This document shows positions 12,292 to 24,660 of a stretch of DNA of 64,000 nt, one piece after another. The notes under the pieces were generated by a model, which had not been told where the DNA came from, made no database searches, and saw only the letters and a program-made list of their open reading frames with translations. The translations under genes and the position numbers were made by a program. The number at the start of each line of letters is the position of its first letter. Position 1 is the first letter of the stretch. Location: the NCBI GenBank assembly GCA_036346275.1, contig CM070722.1:21413336-21477335 (forward strand), in the 5' to 3' direction. This DNA comes from Otatea glauca. Lineage: Eukaryota; Streptophyta; Magnoliopsida; Poales; Poaceae.

Positions 12292-15200
12292 CTAACTAAG
12301 AAGTAGGTTAGGAAATTCTGGCTTCAGGTCTTCCTCACGCTCACATGTAGCTTCACTTTCTGCATGATTACTCCACTGTACTATGTAAAAGCGTATTGAC
12401 CTATTTCTGGTCTTGAGCTCCACAACATCCAAATTCTTAATCGACTGATCCTTATAAGTCAAAATTTTCTTGCAGCTCAATTACCTTCAACGGTTCTGCT
12501 CTGCTAGCACTCTGAAACACTTCTTAAGCTGTGTCACATGGAACACATCATGCACACCTGCCAACGACTACGATAGCTCTAACTGATAAGCAACCTCTCC
12601 TCAACGGCTTAAGATTTTGTACGGACCAAGATATCTTGGCGCAACTCCTTTAAGAGGGGTAACTCTGAGATACACAAAATCATCTGGCTTAAAACTCATC
12701 TCTCGTTGATGATTATCAGCATAACTCTTCTGTCTCGACTGAGCTACTTTCAACCTCTCTCTGATCATAGCAATCTGCTCGGCTTCCTTAAGAATATCAG
12801 GTCCAAACACCAAACACTCTCCTATCTCATTCCAATTCAATGGAGTACGACAGGCACGACCATACAAAGCTTCAAATGGTGGCATTTGCAAACTTACCTG
12901 ATAACTGTTGTTATAACTAAATTCAGCATACGACAAACTTTTATCCCATGAAGTAGCATAAGCTAAGGCACAAGCTCACAACATATCTTCTAGAATCTGA
13001 TTAACTCTCTCAGTCTGACCATCTATCTGCTGATGATATGCTGTACTGAAATTCAAACGAGTTATCATTGCTTCAGATAACTTACTCCAAAATCTCGAGG
13101 TAAATTGAGTACCTCTTTCTAACACTATCTTCTTGGGCACTCCATGCAAACACACAATCCTTGACACATATAGCTCTGCCAAACGATCTCCTAAATAAGT
13201 AGTCTTAAATGGTATGAAATGAGCAACTTTAGTGAAATGGTCAACGATGACCCATATGGAATCATAACCACTCTGGGTTCTAGGTAAACCAATAATAAAA
13301 TTCATATCGATTTCCTTCAACTTCCATTCAGGAACCTTTAGCCGCTGTAACAAACTAGCAGGTCTCTGATGTATTGCCTTTACTCTCTAACACACATCAG
13401 ATAAAGAGACATGCTCAGCAACTTCACGTTTCATATTAGGCCACCAAAACCTTTTCTTAAGATACTGATACATCTTGGCACTTCCTAGATGAATCAAATA
13501 CTTTGAATCATGTGCTTCCTCAAGAATCAACTGCTTAAGCTCCTTCTTGTTCGGTACACGTATTCGACCCTTGAACCATATAGTACCTTGATCATCCAAA
13601 GTAAAATCCTTGGCTAAGCCTTCATCCTTCTTAAACTTGATCGTCCTTCTGACCTTCTCTGATATGATCTCTTCTAACGTCAGCTTTACTTCCAAAGTAG
13701 CTAGAAATCCTTTTTGAACCATTTCCAACCGTAGCTTCTGAAATTCCTTGCATAGCTCAGACTGATCCTCATGAACTAGAACACTAGCACTATGACCCTT
13801 ACGACTCAAAGCATCAGCTACCATATTAGCTTTTCCAAGATGATAGTGGATTTCTACATTATAATCCTTTATCAACTCCAACCATCTTCTCTGTCTCATA
13901 CTGAGATCCTATTGGGTAAAAAATGTACTTTAAATTCTTGTGGTTCATATATATCTCACATATATTACCGATGAGATAATAATGTCACGACTTCAAAGGA
14001 TGCACTATGACAGCTAATTCCAAATCATTTGTTGGGTAATTCTCCTCATGCGGCCTCAACTGCCTTAATGCATATGCAACAATCTTACCATTCTGCATCA
14101 GCACACATCCAAGTCCTTGTCTAGAAGCATCACAATAGACATCAAAACTGTTCTGAACATCTGGCAACACTAACACTAGTGTTGTCATTAGATGCTTTTT
14201 TAATTTCTAAAAACTCTTTTCACACTCTAGTGTCCATACAAACTTCTTCACCTTTCTCAACAACTGCGTAAGCAATTTAGCAATTGTTGAGAATCCTTCA
14301 ATAAATCGATGGTAATATCCTGCTATCCCCAGAAAACTACAAATTTGGGTAATTGACTTCGAATGTTCCCAATGCAGCACTACTTCAACTTTGCTTCGGT
14401 CAACAATAACTCCTTTAGCAGTCATCACATGTCCAAGGAATTCAACTTTGTCTTTCCAAAAGTCACACTTGCTAAACTTAGCATATAACTATTGTTGTCG
14501 TGGTTTTTCAATGACTAATCTCAAATGTTCTGCATGCTCTTTTTCCAACTTGGAATAAACAAGAATGTCATGTATGAACACGACAACAAACTTGTCCAAA
14601 TATTCCATCAAAACCTTATTCATCATGTTCATGAAATAGGAAGGAGCATTGATCAATCGAAAAGACATGACCGTAAACTCGTAATGTCCATATCGCATAG
14701 AGAACGCATTCTTAGGAACATTCTCCGCATGAATCTTCCATTGATAATACCCTGATCGAAGATCTATCTTGGCAAAAACAGCAGATCCTCTTAACTGGTC
14801 AAATAAATCATCGATCCTGGGCAACAGATACTTATTCTTTATCGTCACTTTGTTAAGAGCACGATAATCAATGCATATCTTTAGACTTTTGTCTTTCTTC
14901 CTGACGAACAAAACAGGCACTCTCCATGGAGATAGACCAGGTTTAACAAAGCCTTTCTCTAGCAGCTCCTCGATTTGCTTCTTCATTTCTACCAACTCAT
15001 CGATAGGCATCTGATACAGTCTTTTTGCTATTGTGCTGTACCAGGAACTAACTCAATATCCCGATTTGGTGGCATACTAGGCAAATCATTAGGAAAAATA
15101 TCCGGGTACTCTCTAACAACTAGCACATCCTCTAAAGTGGCAACCTTCACACTGTTAACCATCGACTAACCATCATGAACTGCGGTCGTTTGAAATTCCA

Positions 15201-15657
15201 CTTTCTCTCCTTTAGGGCTTTCAACTGACACAACTCTTCGACCACAATCCAAAACAACCTTATATTTTGACAACCAGTCCATTCTAAGGATAACATCTAA
15301 GGTCTGGGTATCCAATATAATAAGGTTCGCTAGGAACTCTACTCCATCAATGAGCAACTTAAGTCACAAACACTCTAGGTTAGATTGGAGTTCTGATCCT
15401 GGGGCTTGGACTAATAGCATACACTTAAGATTCTTAACATCCAATCTATTTCCAACCGCAAAAACTCGAGAAACAAAAGAATGCGAAGCTTCGAAATCAA
15501 ATAAAACTATTGTTGGTACTAAGTTAACTAGGAACTTACCCAGTACGATGTTTATTGCATCTTGAGCTCCATCAGCTGTAATGTGGTTGACTTGACCTCT
15601 CACTGTTGCTTGGGGCGTAGCTCCTGCTTGACTTGTTGCACTGTTCACTCCTGGCAC
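12292..15657 (-). pseudogene. pol polyprotein: protease, RT, RNase H, integrase, chromodomain
   Basis: Domains follow in order on the minus strand: protease (15657-15166, active site decayed to DFEASHSF), reverse transcriptase (15010-14489; RKKDKSLKICIDYRALNK), RNase H (14428-13985), integrase zinc-binding region (about 13560-13400), integrase core (13353-12976), C-terminal region (12936-12601) and a chromodomain (12480-12292; IKNLDVVELKTRNRSIRFY). Key residues are lost. The RT catalytic motif reads FIHD instead of F/YIDD, and the integrase has MNFI and VLERGTQF where MDFI and a Ser-Asp-Arg-Gly motif are usual. Frameshifts and stops separate the parts. This copy cannot mobilise itself. Confidence 0.9.
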
Positions 15658-15699
15658 AGATGCCTTAGTAGATGTAGATCCTAGGTTGAAGTAGGCAGG

Positions 15700-16725
15700 T
15701 GTAATACGTCCTCTCTAAGGATATTTGTTGGCATAGTGTCCCGGCTCATTGTAACTGAAACAACGTTTAACAGAAGATTGTTGATTTCCTTATAGCGCAT
15801 TGTTTCCTTGAGCAGGTGTTTGGTAACTCTGACCAGCTAGGCGTGGTGTATGTGTCAATGTCTTGTTTGTAGTCTTCGACTGAAATCTCACAATTGTTGA
15901 GGAGTCATTCTCAACCATAACTGATTTGGACGTCCTCCTTGTTGAGTGTCATCCTACGCTTGCGATCTTCTCCAAATTCTTTGTGCTTGTCTTCTAAAAT
16001 TGAAGGCTTGTTGACTAATCTTGAAAATCAGGGAAGTTATGGGTAATCAATCCCACCTGCAAACCAGAGTTCGGTCCCTTCATGAAGCGAGACTGTATTG
16101 CTTTATCTGTGGCAACATCTTTAGGAGCATAGCGTGCAAGCTATGTAAACTTATTCAGGCAATTAGCCACTAACTATCTTCCTTGCTTGAGTGCCTTGAA
16201 TTCCTCCTTCATGTCCATCATTCCTTCAGGTATGTGGTACTAGCAGAATGCAGCAGTGAACTCCTCCCAGGTGATCTCTTGTGGGGCTTCGTGGGCAACA
16301 CAATAGTTCTCCCACCATTCGGCGGTAGTCCCTTCAAGCTGATGAGAAGCATAGAGAACCTTCTTATTGCCTTCACACTGCGTTATGTGCAGCTTCCTGT
16401 CTATCATTCTGAGCCAATCATCAGCTTCCAAGGGATTGACATTCCCAGATAATGTTGGTGGACAGGTCCTCATAAAATTAGACAACTTTGAATAAGGACA
16501 AGGGCAATTGTTGTTAGCTTGAGTAGCATTGTTGGCGGCAGCCTGAGTTGTGATGTTCTGCATTTGCTGCATCATCGTCTGCATCAACTGAGTCTGTGCA
16601 ACAAGAAAAGTTTCCAAGTTCTGCATATCTACTAGCAGCGACCGTTGAGGAAAAGCTCTATCATTGGGATTGTCATTGGATCGTCTTACACTTCCATTAC
16701 CTCCATTGTTTCCACGAGTTTGCAC
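15700..16725 (-). pseudogene. gag of the chromovirus, broken zinc knuckle
   Basis: A 161-codon frame (16725-16240) has the gag pattern of Del/Tekay elements (PPTLSGNVNPLEADDWLRMI, then AEWWENYC). Downstream pieces are out of frame. The zinc knuckle near 15730-15765 reads CFSYNEPGHYANKY: its second and last cysteines are now tyrosines, as expected from C-to-T change on the plus strand. The protein would have packaged the element's RNA. Confidence 0.8.
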
Positions 16726-17940
16726 CGTCTGCTTGATTGCTCCATAGGATCAGGGGAGAGGGAACAACATAGACAAGAGAGAAGAATCCTAGTGTAGGGG
16801 AAACAAGTTTAACCCAATAAAATAAGCAAACTTTATTAATAACTTGGTATGGTTGCTTACAAAAGCCTAAGGGCTATGCAATACATACTGCACACTCAGC
16901 AAACATGGAAGAACCAATTCAACCTAAGCACACAAAACAACCACGAGCATTGCTCAATACTGCGAGCACGACTATCTAAATAGATTTTACATTTTGCAGA
17001 GGTTATGCACTTTACCCACAAGATACAATCAACTCACCACATCAGTCGTGACTTGCCATACAAGAGTATGCGAATGAGTGATTGTAACAAAGTCTTTACA
17101 ATGCACTCTCCAAACCCAGTACTACCCGCTAAGGTTTCAACACTGAAGGGTTATACCACCACAACAGGGCCCCCCTCTTGCACGATGTGCGTTGAACCGT
17201 ATACCCAGGACTCACACCACCACTGGTAGTACCAAAGCTAAGACATTGCAAATTAATCAGCTAGGTCTGTCCCATTCTAGACTTGTGGTTGCATATTTGA
17301 CTCAATTCAAAGGCTTGCAAGGTTAAGTCCTTAGGTTGACCGAGGCAAGACTTTCACAACCTAACCGCCATACTGGCCCACCTTGGCAATCTGCTCCTTG
17401 CCACTTGCCTCAATCTAAATTATTTACCACTCCAGTTGATTACCATGCACCACGTGCCATCAATAAGTCAACATCATTGTGTGACAACCCCGTCACTACA
17501 ACTCAACATCATTGTGTGACTACACCTGACACACCAATTTCGTAAAAATATTCCATATTCTATTAATCAAGGTTAATTTGATATTCCAAATGATATGAGT
17601 TATACATGGCATGGCTAAGCATAATGAGCATGGTCTAACCAACCCATGTTGGCATCTATTAGCAACCAACTATAATGATCCATCTTAGCGTGACAAATAA
17701 TCATGGCATACAAATAACAAGGTAGGGCATAATCCAATCGGGTTGAATAATTGGATCCAAAACTAATTTGAAATCAATTGTATACAAGAAATAACATGCA
17801 ATAATTTAAATCAATATAGCAATTTTGTAAAACTGAGTTCAACATGGTCAAATCACAACTTGCCTTGGAAAAGTTCTTGTTCTTGCTCTAGACCATTTTC
17901 TTGGTTCAACGATTCCACCCCGGACAATCGAATCACTTCA

Positions 17941-19708
17941 CACTACTACAGAATCAGTTATCCTTGCCGCCATATCACTGTCGGTTCATCAAAAACCGAC
18001 AGTAATAATATTATCACTTCCGGTTCGAATGGAAAACCGGCAGTAACAGCTTTTTTTTATGAACCGGCAGTGATAAATCACTTATTTCTGCCGGTTCGTG
18101 TCCGAACCGGCAGTAATACTATCACTGCCGGTTTTTAGAAGAACCGACAGTGCTGATATTTTTCGAAAAATCATAACTTTTCCATACGGAGTCGGATGAA
18201 GATAAAATTTATATGAAAATTGTACAACTTTGTAGTTGACAACTTTTTTATTTGAAGTAATTTAAATATCCAAATAATGGTATCACTGTCGGTTGGTGGT
18301 TCGTATTCCCAACCAGTAGTAATAATGCTAGTATGCTACCAACCATTTTTCGAAAAATCATAACTTTTCCATACAAAGTCAAATGGAGATAAAATTGATA
18401 TGAAAATTGTAGCTCTCGACGCGATCTACAACTTTGTAGTTGACAACTTTTTCATTTGAAGTAGTTTAAATATCCAAATAATGGTATCACTGCCGGTTGG
18501 CGGTTCGTATTCCTAACCGGCAGTAATAATGCTAGTATGCTACCAACCATTTTTCGAAAAATCATAACTTTTCCATACGGAGTCGGATGGAGATAAAATT
18601 TATATGAAAGTTGTAGCTCTCGACGAGATCTACAACTTTGTAGTTGACAACTTTTCATTTGAAGTATTTTAAATATCCAAATAATGGTATCACTACCGGT
18701 TGGCGATTCGTATTCCTAACCGGCAGTAATAATGCTAGTATGCTACCAACCATTTTTCAAAAAATCATAACTTTTCCATACGGAGTTGGATGGAGATAAA
18801 ATTTATATGACAATTGTAGCTCTTGACGAGATCTACAATTTTGTAGTTGACAACTTTTTCATTTGAAGTAGTTTAAATATCCAAATAATGGTATCACTGC
18901 CGGTTGGCGATTCGTATTCCTAACCGGCAGTAATAATGCTAGTATGCTACCAACCATTTTTCAAAAAATCATAACTTTTCCATACGGAGTCGGATGGAGA
19001 TAAAATTTATATGACAATTGTAGTTCTCGATGAGATCTACAACTTTGTAGTTGACAAATTTTTCATTTGAAGTAGTTTAAATATCCAAATAATGGTATCA
19101 CTGCTGGTTGGCAGTTCGTATTCCCAACCGGCAGTAATAATGCTACAAACTATTTTTCGAAAAATCATAACTTTTTCATACGGAGTCGGATGGAGATAAA
19201 ATTTATATGAAAATTGTAGCTCTCGACGAGATCTACAACTTTGTAGTTGACAATATTTCCATTTGAATTCATCTAGATATCCAAATAATCATCAAAAGTT
19301 TCAGAGATAAAGGAACAAAAGGAAAATATATCCTATATTGGTTGAGGAATGTATGATAAGTGAGATGGTAAGGTGGGCTCGCGCGAGGCAGCAGATCGCG
19401 AGTTCGAGTCCTAGCAACCGCACGCGCGCAAAAATCGTGTGACTTGTGACTCGCTACGCGCGGTCATGCGTAGAATACAGGGTACTCGGTTCGAATGCAA
19501 ATAATTTTTTTTTATTTTACCGTGTAATTTACGAACCGGACTATCACTGCTGGTTCGTATACAAACCGGCAGTGATACCGATATCACTGCCTGTTCTAGA
19601 ACCGATAGTGATAGTCCGACTATCACTGCCGACCAATCACTGCTGGTTCCAAAAATCGGCAGTGATGCCAGTTTGGAACCGGCAGTGATATGGTGTTCTG
19701 TAGTAGTG
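17941..19708. mobile_element. Non-autonomous CACTA element with internal tandem repeats
   Basis: The ends are perfect inverted repeats, CACTACTACAGAA and TTCTGTAGTAGTG, flanked by the 3-bp duplication TCA (17938-17940 and 19709-19711). The sister LTR at 10746-10758 shows the unoccupied site with one TCA. Terminal regions are rich in CACTGCCGGTT motifs in both orientations. The interior has no long frame but a ~200-bp tandem array. It must have moved using a transposase from another CACTA element. Confidence 0.95.
18150..19270. repeat. About six tandem copies of a ~200-bp unit
   Basis: Each unit contains an 'aaaatcataacttttccatacggagtc' block (near 18169, 18356, 18562, 18763, 18967 and 19160), then a 'ctacaactttgtagttgacaa' palindrome and a 'cactgccggttggcggttcg' block. 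Spacing varies from about 187 to 206 bp. The array lies wholly inside the CACTA element. Confidence 0.9.
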
Positions 19709-21222
19709 TCAACGTCTACACGTATCGAGAGAAAACACTAAATAAACACCAAAATAGAGAGCAAACCAACCCTGAAAATCAAATAAAATTAGCCATTAAA
19801 TAGATCTCAATTTTACTAATTTTTAGAAATTTGAATTACCTAAATCGAAGCTCGTATGAGTAAGAACGACTGTCGAAAGTTTTGATAAATAGGAAATATC
19901 AAAAAAAATTAATTAATTAATATCCTAAATTATTTTTATACTGAAAAATAGGATTATTACATCATCTGACGTCATCACATGGCTCGAACCCTTCATCGGC
20001 CGACACGTGGCCATGTCTCATGGACCCAGTGCACGAACTAAATTGGTTCAACGTGGACTCGGTCCATGGCGCTTCGACTGGCGTGCCCGACATCACCACT
20101 GACATCACACGAGTGATGCAAGCGCGCATAGGAGGCAGATCCGGTGCGTGACGTGTGGTGCAATTGCAGCCCACCATGCTAGATCGGATGGATGGGGTTC
20201 TCGGCAAGGGACAGCGACACGGAACGGCGAGGTTCTCATCAGAAAGGAAGAAGATGACCACGAGCGCGGCGTTTTGATGACGTTCTGATGACAAGGAGTA
20301 ACGAATTTAAAACGGCTCAACACAGGGGTCACGAATTTGGCCTCAAACATGGAAGACGGGGCTCAATGGTGATGAAAACTTGCGAAAACCCACGACAGTG
20401 TTTCATGGCACTTTGGCGATCTCTCCCGCGAAGATGACGATGGCTCGGGTTACTTTAGCTAGGGAAAACTGTGCGACGAAACACGAGGAATCTCTAGAGG
20501 GGCCATAGGGGGCTTTTAAAGGCCTAGGGAGGTGTGCACAAGGTGGAGAGCAACTCGGACGCAGTGGCAATGAAGCGGCGCAGTACAGAACGGACTCGGT
20601 GAGAATGACAACCAGGGGCTGTACATGTGTCACAATGAACGGACGAGATTCAACCTGGCTCGATCAAATCTAGGCCACACACGAGATCAACGATCGGAAT
20701 CCATTGGGTTTCCAAATGGAAACGATCAATCTCAACCTTTGGATCAAATCCGACGACCATGAATACTCAACGCAACACGGAAACATCCCAACCGCACGAT
20801 TGGCAAGCAACTGCCACGGATCTAGGGTTTCGTGGAAACGGGCTACGGCGGCGGACCTGACCTGGCTGGTGTAAAACTGGGCTTGGCCTGCTCAGGTTTT
20901 CGGCCAAAAACTGTTGATGTCTTTTTAAATCCTTTTTCCATTTAAAATAATCTTATAAAATAGATTAAGCTAAATAAAATAGTAAGGATATTATAAAAAT
21001 TCCAGAAACATTTCTAAAAATATTTTAAGATATTTTGAACTCATATAAAATATTGTTGGCAAAATTTTATTTAAATTTTCCAAACTTTTAAATACTTTTA
21101 ATATTAAACATATTTCAAAAATAACAAATAAATCCACATAAATTCTAGAAAATTCCAATAAATTCAGAAAATGCACAAATAACCATATTAAATCCAAATG
21201 AGCCAAAAATTGGGATGTTACA

Positions 21223-21227
21223 CATCA
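21223..21227. repeat. Target-site duplication CATCA (right)
   Basis: It matches 9938-9942. Joining the transposase halves across one copy keeps the codon frame: the right half ends in codons for DEMVM and the left half continues TLCNLEMYF. Confidence 0.9.
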
Positions 21228-23000
21228 CCATTTCATCCTACAGAGTATCTAGTCCTTCTGGATCGATGACCTTCTAAGCAAATGTGTTAAAGAAATAAAT
21301 CAGCCTCATGATTGTCTCTTGGACCTTGATTGACAAAATACTTCTAATTGCAATAGGGAACATCTGTGTCATTAACACATGACAATCATGAGACTTCATT
21401 CCAATCAATTTCAAATCTTGCATTGAAACAAGTACTTCATATTGGAGGAGTAACCGGACGGAGCTTTCACACTATGTAAGCACTGGCAGAGTTCAGTTCT
21501 CTTGACCTTAGACAGAGTGTAAGAAGTAGGCTCACAGTATGTTTGGCCTTAATCTGTCTCTTTGGATGCTAACTCAGGTCTGATGCCCATATCGACCAAG
21601 TCAAGTCGTGCCTTGATACCATCCTTTTTTTTGCCCTTAATGTTCAGTAAGAGACCAATCAAGCTATCACATACATTCTTCTCTACGTGCATGATGTCGA
21701 TGTAGTGGTGAACTTCTTGTTGCTTTTAACAAGATATGTCCCAAAATATTGATCTCTTCTTCTAGATGCTCTTCTCACGGGTTCTTGATTTATGTCCCTT
21801 TCCATGCGCAACATTCAAATCCTGAACCATATCATAAACATGTCTCTCACTTAAAGGCCTTGGAGCTAAACCGTCCTCATTCCTTGCGTCAAATTGTTTC
21901 TTCATCTTGCGGCATGGGTGATTCCTCCGAAAGAACCTATGGTGACACATGAACACAATTTTTGCATGAGTGATTCAGCCACCCACTTTCGGTATCATGT
22001 AAGTAGTGAGTACATGCTTTGGCTCCTTTTGCACTCTGGCTTGATAGGTTAGCAAGGGTAGGATAATCATTTATGTTGTAGAATAACAAGCAATGTAAAG
22101 TGAAGTTCTCTCTTTTGTACGCATCCCATATCTGTACCCCACAAACCCACAATGTTTTTAGTTCTTCCACCAATGGTGCTAGGTACACATCAATATTGTT
22201 CCTAGGTTGCTTAGCCCTTGGATTAGTATAGACAGTAAAATGTACTTTCGCTTCATAAACAACCAAGGAAGAAGGTTGTACATATAGAGATTCACAGACC
22301 AAGTGCTACATCGGCTGCTCATGTTATCGAAAGGATTCATTCCATCTGTACTCAATCCATACCTTATATTCCTCGGTTCTGCACCAAATTATTCAAACCT
22401 CCTATCGATGTTTGTCCGCTAGGAAGAATTAGCTAGGTGTCTCAGCATTCCATCATTCTTACGTTCCTCCTAGTGCCAAGTAGCAGTTTTGCCACCTTTG
22501 GGTTCACAAATAAACTCTTCAAATGGGGAATTACAAGCAGATACCAAGCCACCTTAGCAGGAGGTCATTTCTTCACCTCGATGTCCTCACCATCATCATC
22601 TGATTGATTCTTACACTTGTACCAAGATACGTTGCACACGGACATACAAGCATGATTGCGTACTCTTTACAGTAGAGGACACAATCGTTTGGATATGCAT
22701 GTATTCTTTGTACTTCTATTCATAAGGGACAAAGAACCTTCTTGGCTTTGTAGTTGGTTTTCGGCAACTCGTTTGCCTTTGGAAGCATGCCCGCTAAGAG
22801 ACCTAATAGCGCCGTGAAACTCTTGTCGGACCAAACCATTACTTGTCTTCAATTTCAGTAGTTCAAGCATGGATGACAACCTTATGTTTTTCGACTTACA
22901 GCCCGGGAATAAAGGTTTCTCTGAATCCTCCATCAAGCCTTGGAATTTATCATACTCTCTCTCATCATGGTTCTCTTCTACATCGCACAACATCTAAAAC
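21228..23000 (-). pseudogene. CACTA transposase (TNPD), N-terminal and middle part
   Basis: Minus-strand frames show typical TNPD blocks: FQGLMEDSEKPLFPGCKSKN (22993-22667), the core VVYEAKVHFTVYTNPRAKQ followed by LNHSCKNCVHV (22302-21937), then RRFFRRNHPCRKMKKQFDA (21956-21762). They match the Transposase_21 family. The far N-terminal transposase-associated domain, which the related copy at 40277-40752 keeps, is not seen. Stops and frameshifts separate the blocks. The frame continues at 9942 beyond the retrotransposon. Confidence 0.85.
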
Positions 23001-23209
23001 ATCTTCAATTCTCTCTTTACCAAGCTAGATCTTGAATATAATGCAATTAGAATCAAATTACTAACCTTAGATCTCCAAGAATAAATAGATCTACAATCAT
23101 TATTCCAAATCCACGGTCTCCTTTCACGAAATCGCCTCACAGTCACCGCCACCTCAAAGACAGATCTGAAAACCCTAAGAACCCTAAGTAGGTCGGGGCT
23201 CTGTATTAT

Positions 23210-23614
23210 ATATTGGCAGGTAATATCATAGACGGTTACAGACAGTTCGTGAAACTAACTGGCTATGAAGTATCACAGACGGCTCTTTTCGAAAAACCGT
23301 CTATGACATGTAATCATATCACCGACGTTTCATTCCGCGAACCGTCTATGAAGTATCATATAATATTTTCTGTAAAAATCGTCTGTGATATATAGTCATA
23401 TCACAGACGTTCGTGGTACAAACCGTTTATGATACTTCACAGACGGTTCATGGGAAGAATCGTCTATGATATCAGCTTATCACAGACGGTTCTTAGCATA
23501 TCCAATAACTTAGATGGTCGCGCTAGCAAAACCATAAGTGATTAGCTTTAATGCATATGGTTTTTGAAAACTTTCTATGATGAGGTGTCTAATATAGGCT
23601 TTTCTGTAATAGTG
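23210..23614. repeat. CACTA right end: subterminal repeats and terminal inverted repeat
   Basis: Many copies of ATCACAGACGGTTC and its inverse (ACCGTCTGTGAT variants) lead up to GGCTTTTCTGTAATAGTG at 23614, which reads CACTATTACAGAAAAGCC from the other strand. The block just inside (23030-23210, ending in 'ctctgtattatatattgg') is shared with the CACTA end at 41270-41350, so both belong to one family. Confidence 0.85.
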
Positions 23615-23639
23615 ACCAAATATCGAAACGTTTTTTTTT

Positions 23640-24310
23640 CGTAGATGCTACTTTTCCATCGATACTAACATCTCCAACATTTGCCATAGCATCGCTGAAA
23701 ACACACCTCATATACTTAGTTTTAGTCATATTAAGTCTAAAACCCTTTGATTCGAAAGTCTTTCTCTATATCTCTAGTTCCTATCAACATCAACCTTACT
23801 CTCGTCAATTAGCGTTACATCATCTGCAAAAAGCATATACCAAGGAATCTTTACTTATATGTCACGCATGACTTCGTCCATCACTAGAGCAAAAATGTAG
23901 AGACTCAACTCTAACTTTGATGTTGTCCTATCTTAATAGAAAAGTCGTTGGTATAGCTATGAGATGCTTTGACATTAGTCACAACATCGCTGTACATATC
24001 ATTGATTAGAGTAACATATTTATTGGTATTTTCTTTCAATTGCCCACCACGTGATCTTTCTTGGCACACCGTCATAAGCTTTCTTCAACTTGATAAATAT
24101 CATGTATAGATCCTTCTTTTTCTCCCTATACCTCTCCATCGACTGTCGTATCAAGAAGATAACAATACCCGATCGAATGCAACACAGACATAAACCAACG
24201 TTGGCACAGTTGGTAAGCCGCCTGTGCCACATGCGTGAGGTTGGGGGATCGAACCCTAGCTTCTCCAACTTTTTTCCGTGCCGCCTGCGCAAGTATTCAA
24301 CCGATTTCAT
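23640..24310 (-). pseudogene. LINE reverse transcriptase fragment
   Basis: On the minus strand the sequence encodes IFLIRQSMERYREKKKDLYM and FIKLKKAYDGVPRK, then, in other frames, WYMLFADDVTLIDE (about 23807-23850) and TFESKGFRLN. These are successive blocks of the reverse transcriptase of plant L1-like elements. The catalytic motif FADD is intact, but stops and frameshifts interrupt the rest. Only the polymerase core is present. The fragment lies directly against the CACTA end at 23614. Confidence 0.8.
24196..24270 (+). other. tRNA-like block, possible SINE head
   Basis: It has an A-box-like stretch (TTGGCACAGTTGGTAAGC) and a B-box-like stretch (GGATCGAACCC) at tRNA spacing, a 5-bp closing stem GTTGG/CCAAC, and a run of T just after. 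It does not match a standard tRNA closely enough for an anticodon call. A tRNA-derived SINE or a tRNA pseudogene would both fit. Confidence 0.3.
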
Positions 24311-24329
24311 TTTTTACCGTCCGCCGCCC

Positions 24330-24660
24330 CCATTCTCATCATCGAGCTCACCCTCGCGCTGCCCCCATTCTCCGTGCCAAGCTCCCCCTCGCGCCAGATC
24401 CTCACGCCGTCCTCTCCCTCGCCGAGATCGCCCTCGCACCGTCCTCGCCGAGCTCCCCCTCGTGCTAGATCTACGCCGAGCTCGCCGTCCTCACCGAGCT
24501 CCCCCTCGTGCCAGATCCGCGTTGAGCTGACTCTGCGCCGTCCTGTCCTTGCCGAGGCACCGAGCTCCCCCTTGCGCCAGATCCGCATCGAGCCGACTCC
24601 GCGTCGTCCTCGTCGCCGTCCGCACCGAGCACCGCGTCCGCGTCCAGATCCGGTGTCTGC
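24330..24660. repeat. GC-rich degenerate repeats, no gene
   Basis: Repeated 'ccgagctccccctcgtgccagatcc' variants give long open frames on both strands, rich in Pro, Arg and Ser. The frames come from base composition and no domain is visible. The rest to 24987 is AT-rich with several 'tttcggaatctcgt' repeats and no gene. Confidence 0.5.

Larger units (their letters stand above)
9943..21222 (-). mobile_element. Tekay-like Ty3/gypsy chromovirus inserted in a CACTA gene
   Basis: On the minus strand a 5' LTR (start TGTAACATCCC at 21222) is followed by gag, protease, reverse transcriptase, RNase H, integrase, a chromodomain, a polypurine tract and the 3' LTR. CATCA flanks both ends. The chromodomain after the integrase and the multi-kb LTR fit the Del/Tekay clade. 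The coding region is broken throughout. The 5' LTR carries a CACTA insertion (17941-19708). The 3' LTR lacks a middle segment, so the two LTRs differ structurally. Confidence 0.9.
16800..21222 (-). repeat. 5' LTR of the chromovirus, with insertion
   Basis: The start at 21222 is canonical (TGTAACATCCCAATTTTTGGC). The LTR can be followed, apart from the CACTA insertion, along the solo LTR at 25989-29149 to about 16900. The expected final ~300 bp, ending in GTCCCGACA, and a recognisable primer binding site are absent before gag at 16725. Either a deletion joined the LTR to the gag region or this part has diverged beyond recognition. Confidence 0.7.
8919..23614 (-). mobile_element. CACTA (En/Spm) transposon split by a chromovirus
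   Basis: The right end at 23614 reads CACTATTACAGAAAAG on the minus strand, with subterminal repeats inside it and a TNPD-type transposase gene beyond. The gene is cut at 21227/9938 by the retrotransposon at 9943-21222. Removing that insertion and one CATCA copy restores the transposase frame. The left end is unclear: a degenerate ACTATTACA at about 8673 may be it, but no subterminal repeats follow. The total without insertions is about 3.4 kb, so the copy is probably deleted internally. Confidence 0.85.

Noticed and set aside
18150..19270. CRISPR-like or satellite array
   Set aside because: Units are ~200 bp without short repeat/unique spacer structure, the host is a plant, and the array is confined to a transposon.
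19362..19431. tRNA-like 'gagttcgagtcctagcaa' in the small CACTA element
   Set aside because: Only a B-box-like word is clear; the rest does not fold into a cloverleaf that I can support.
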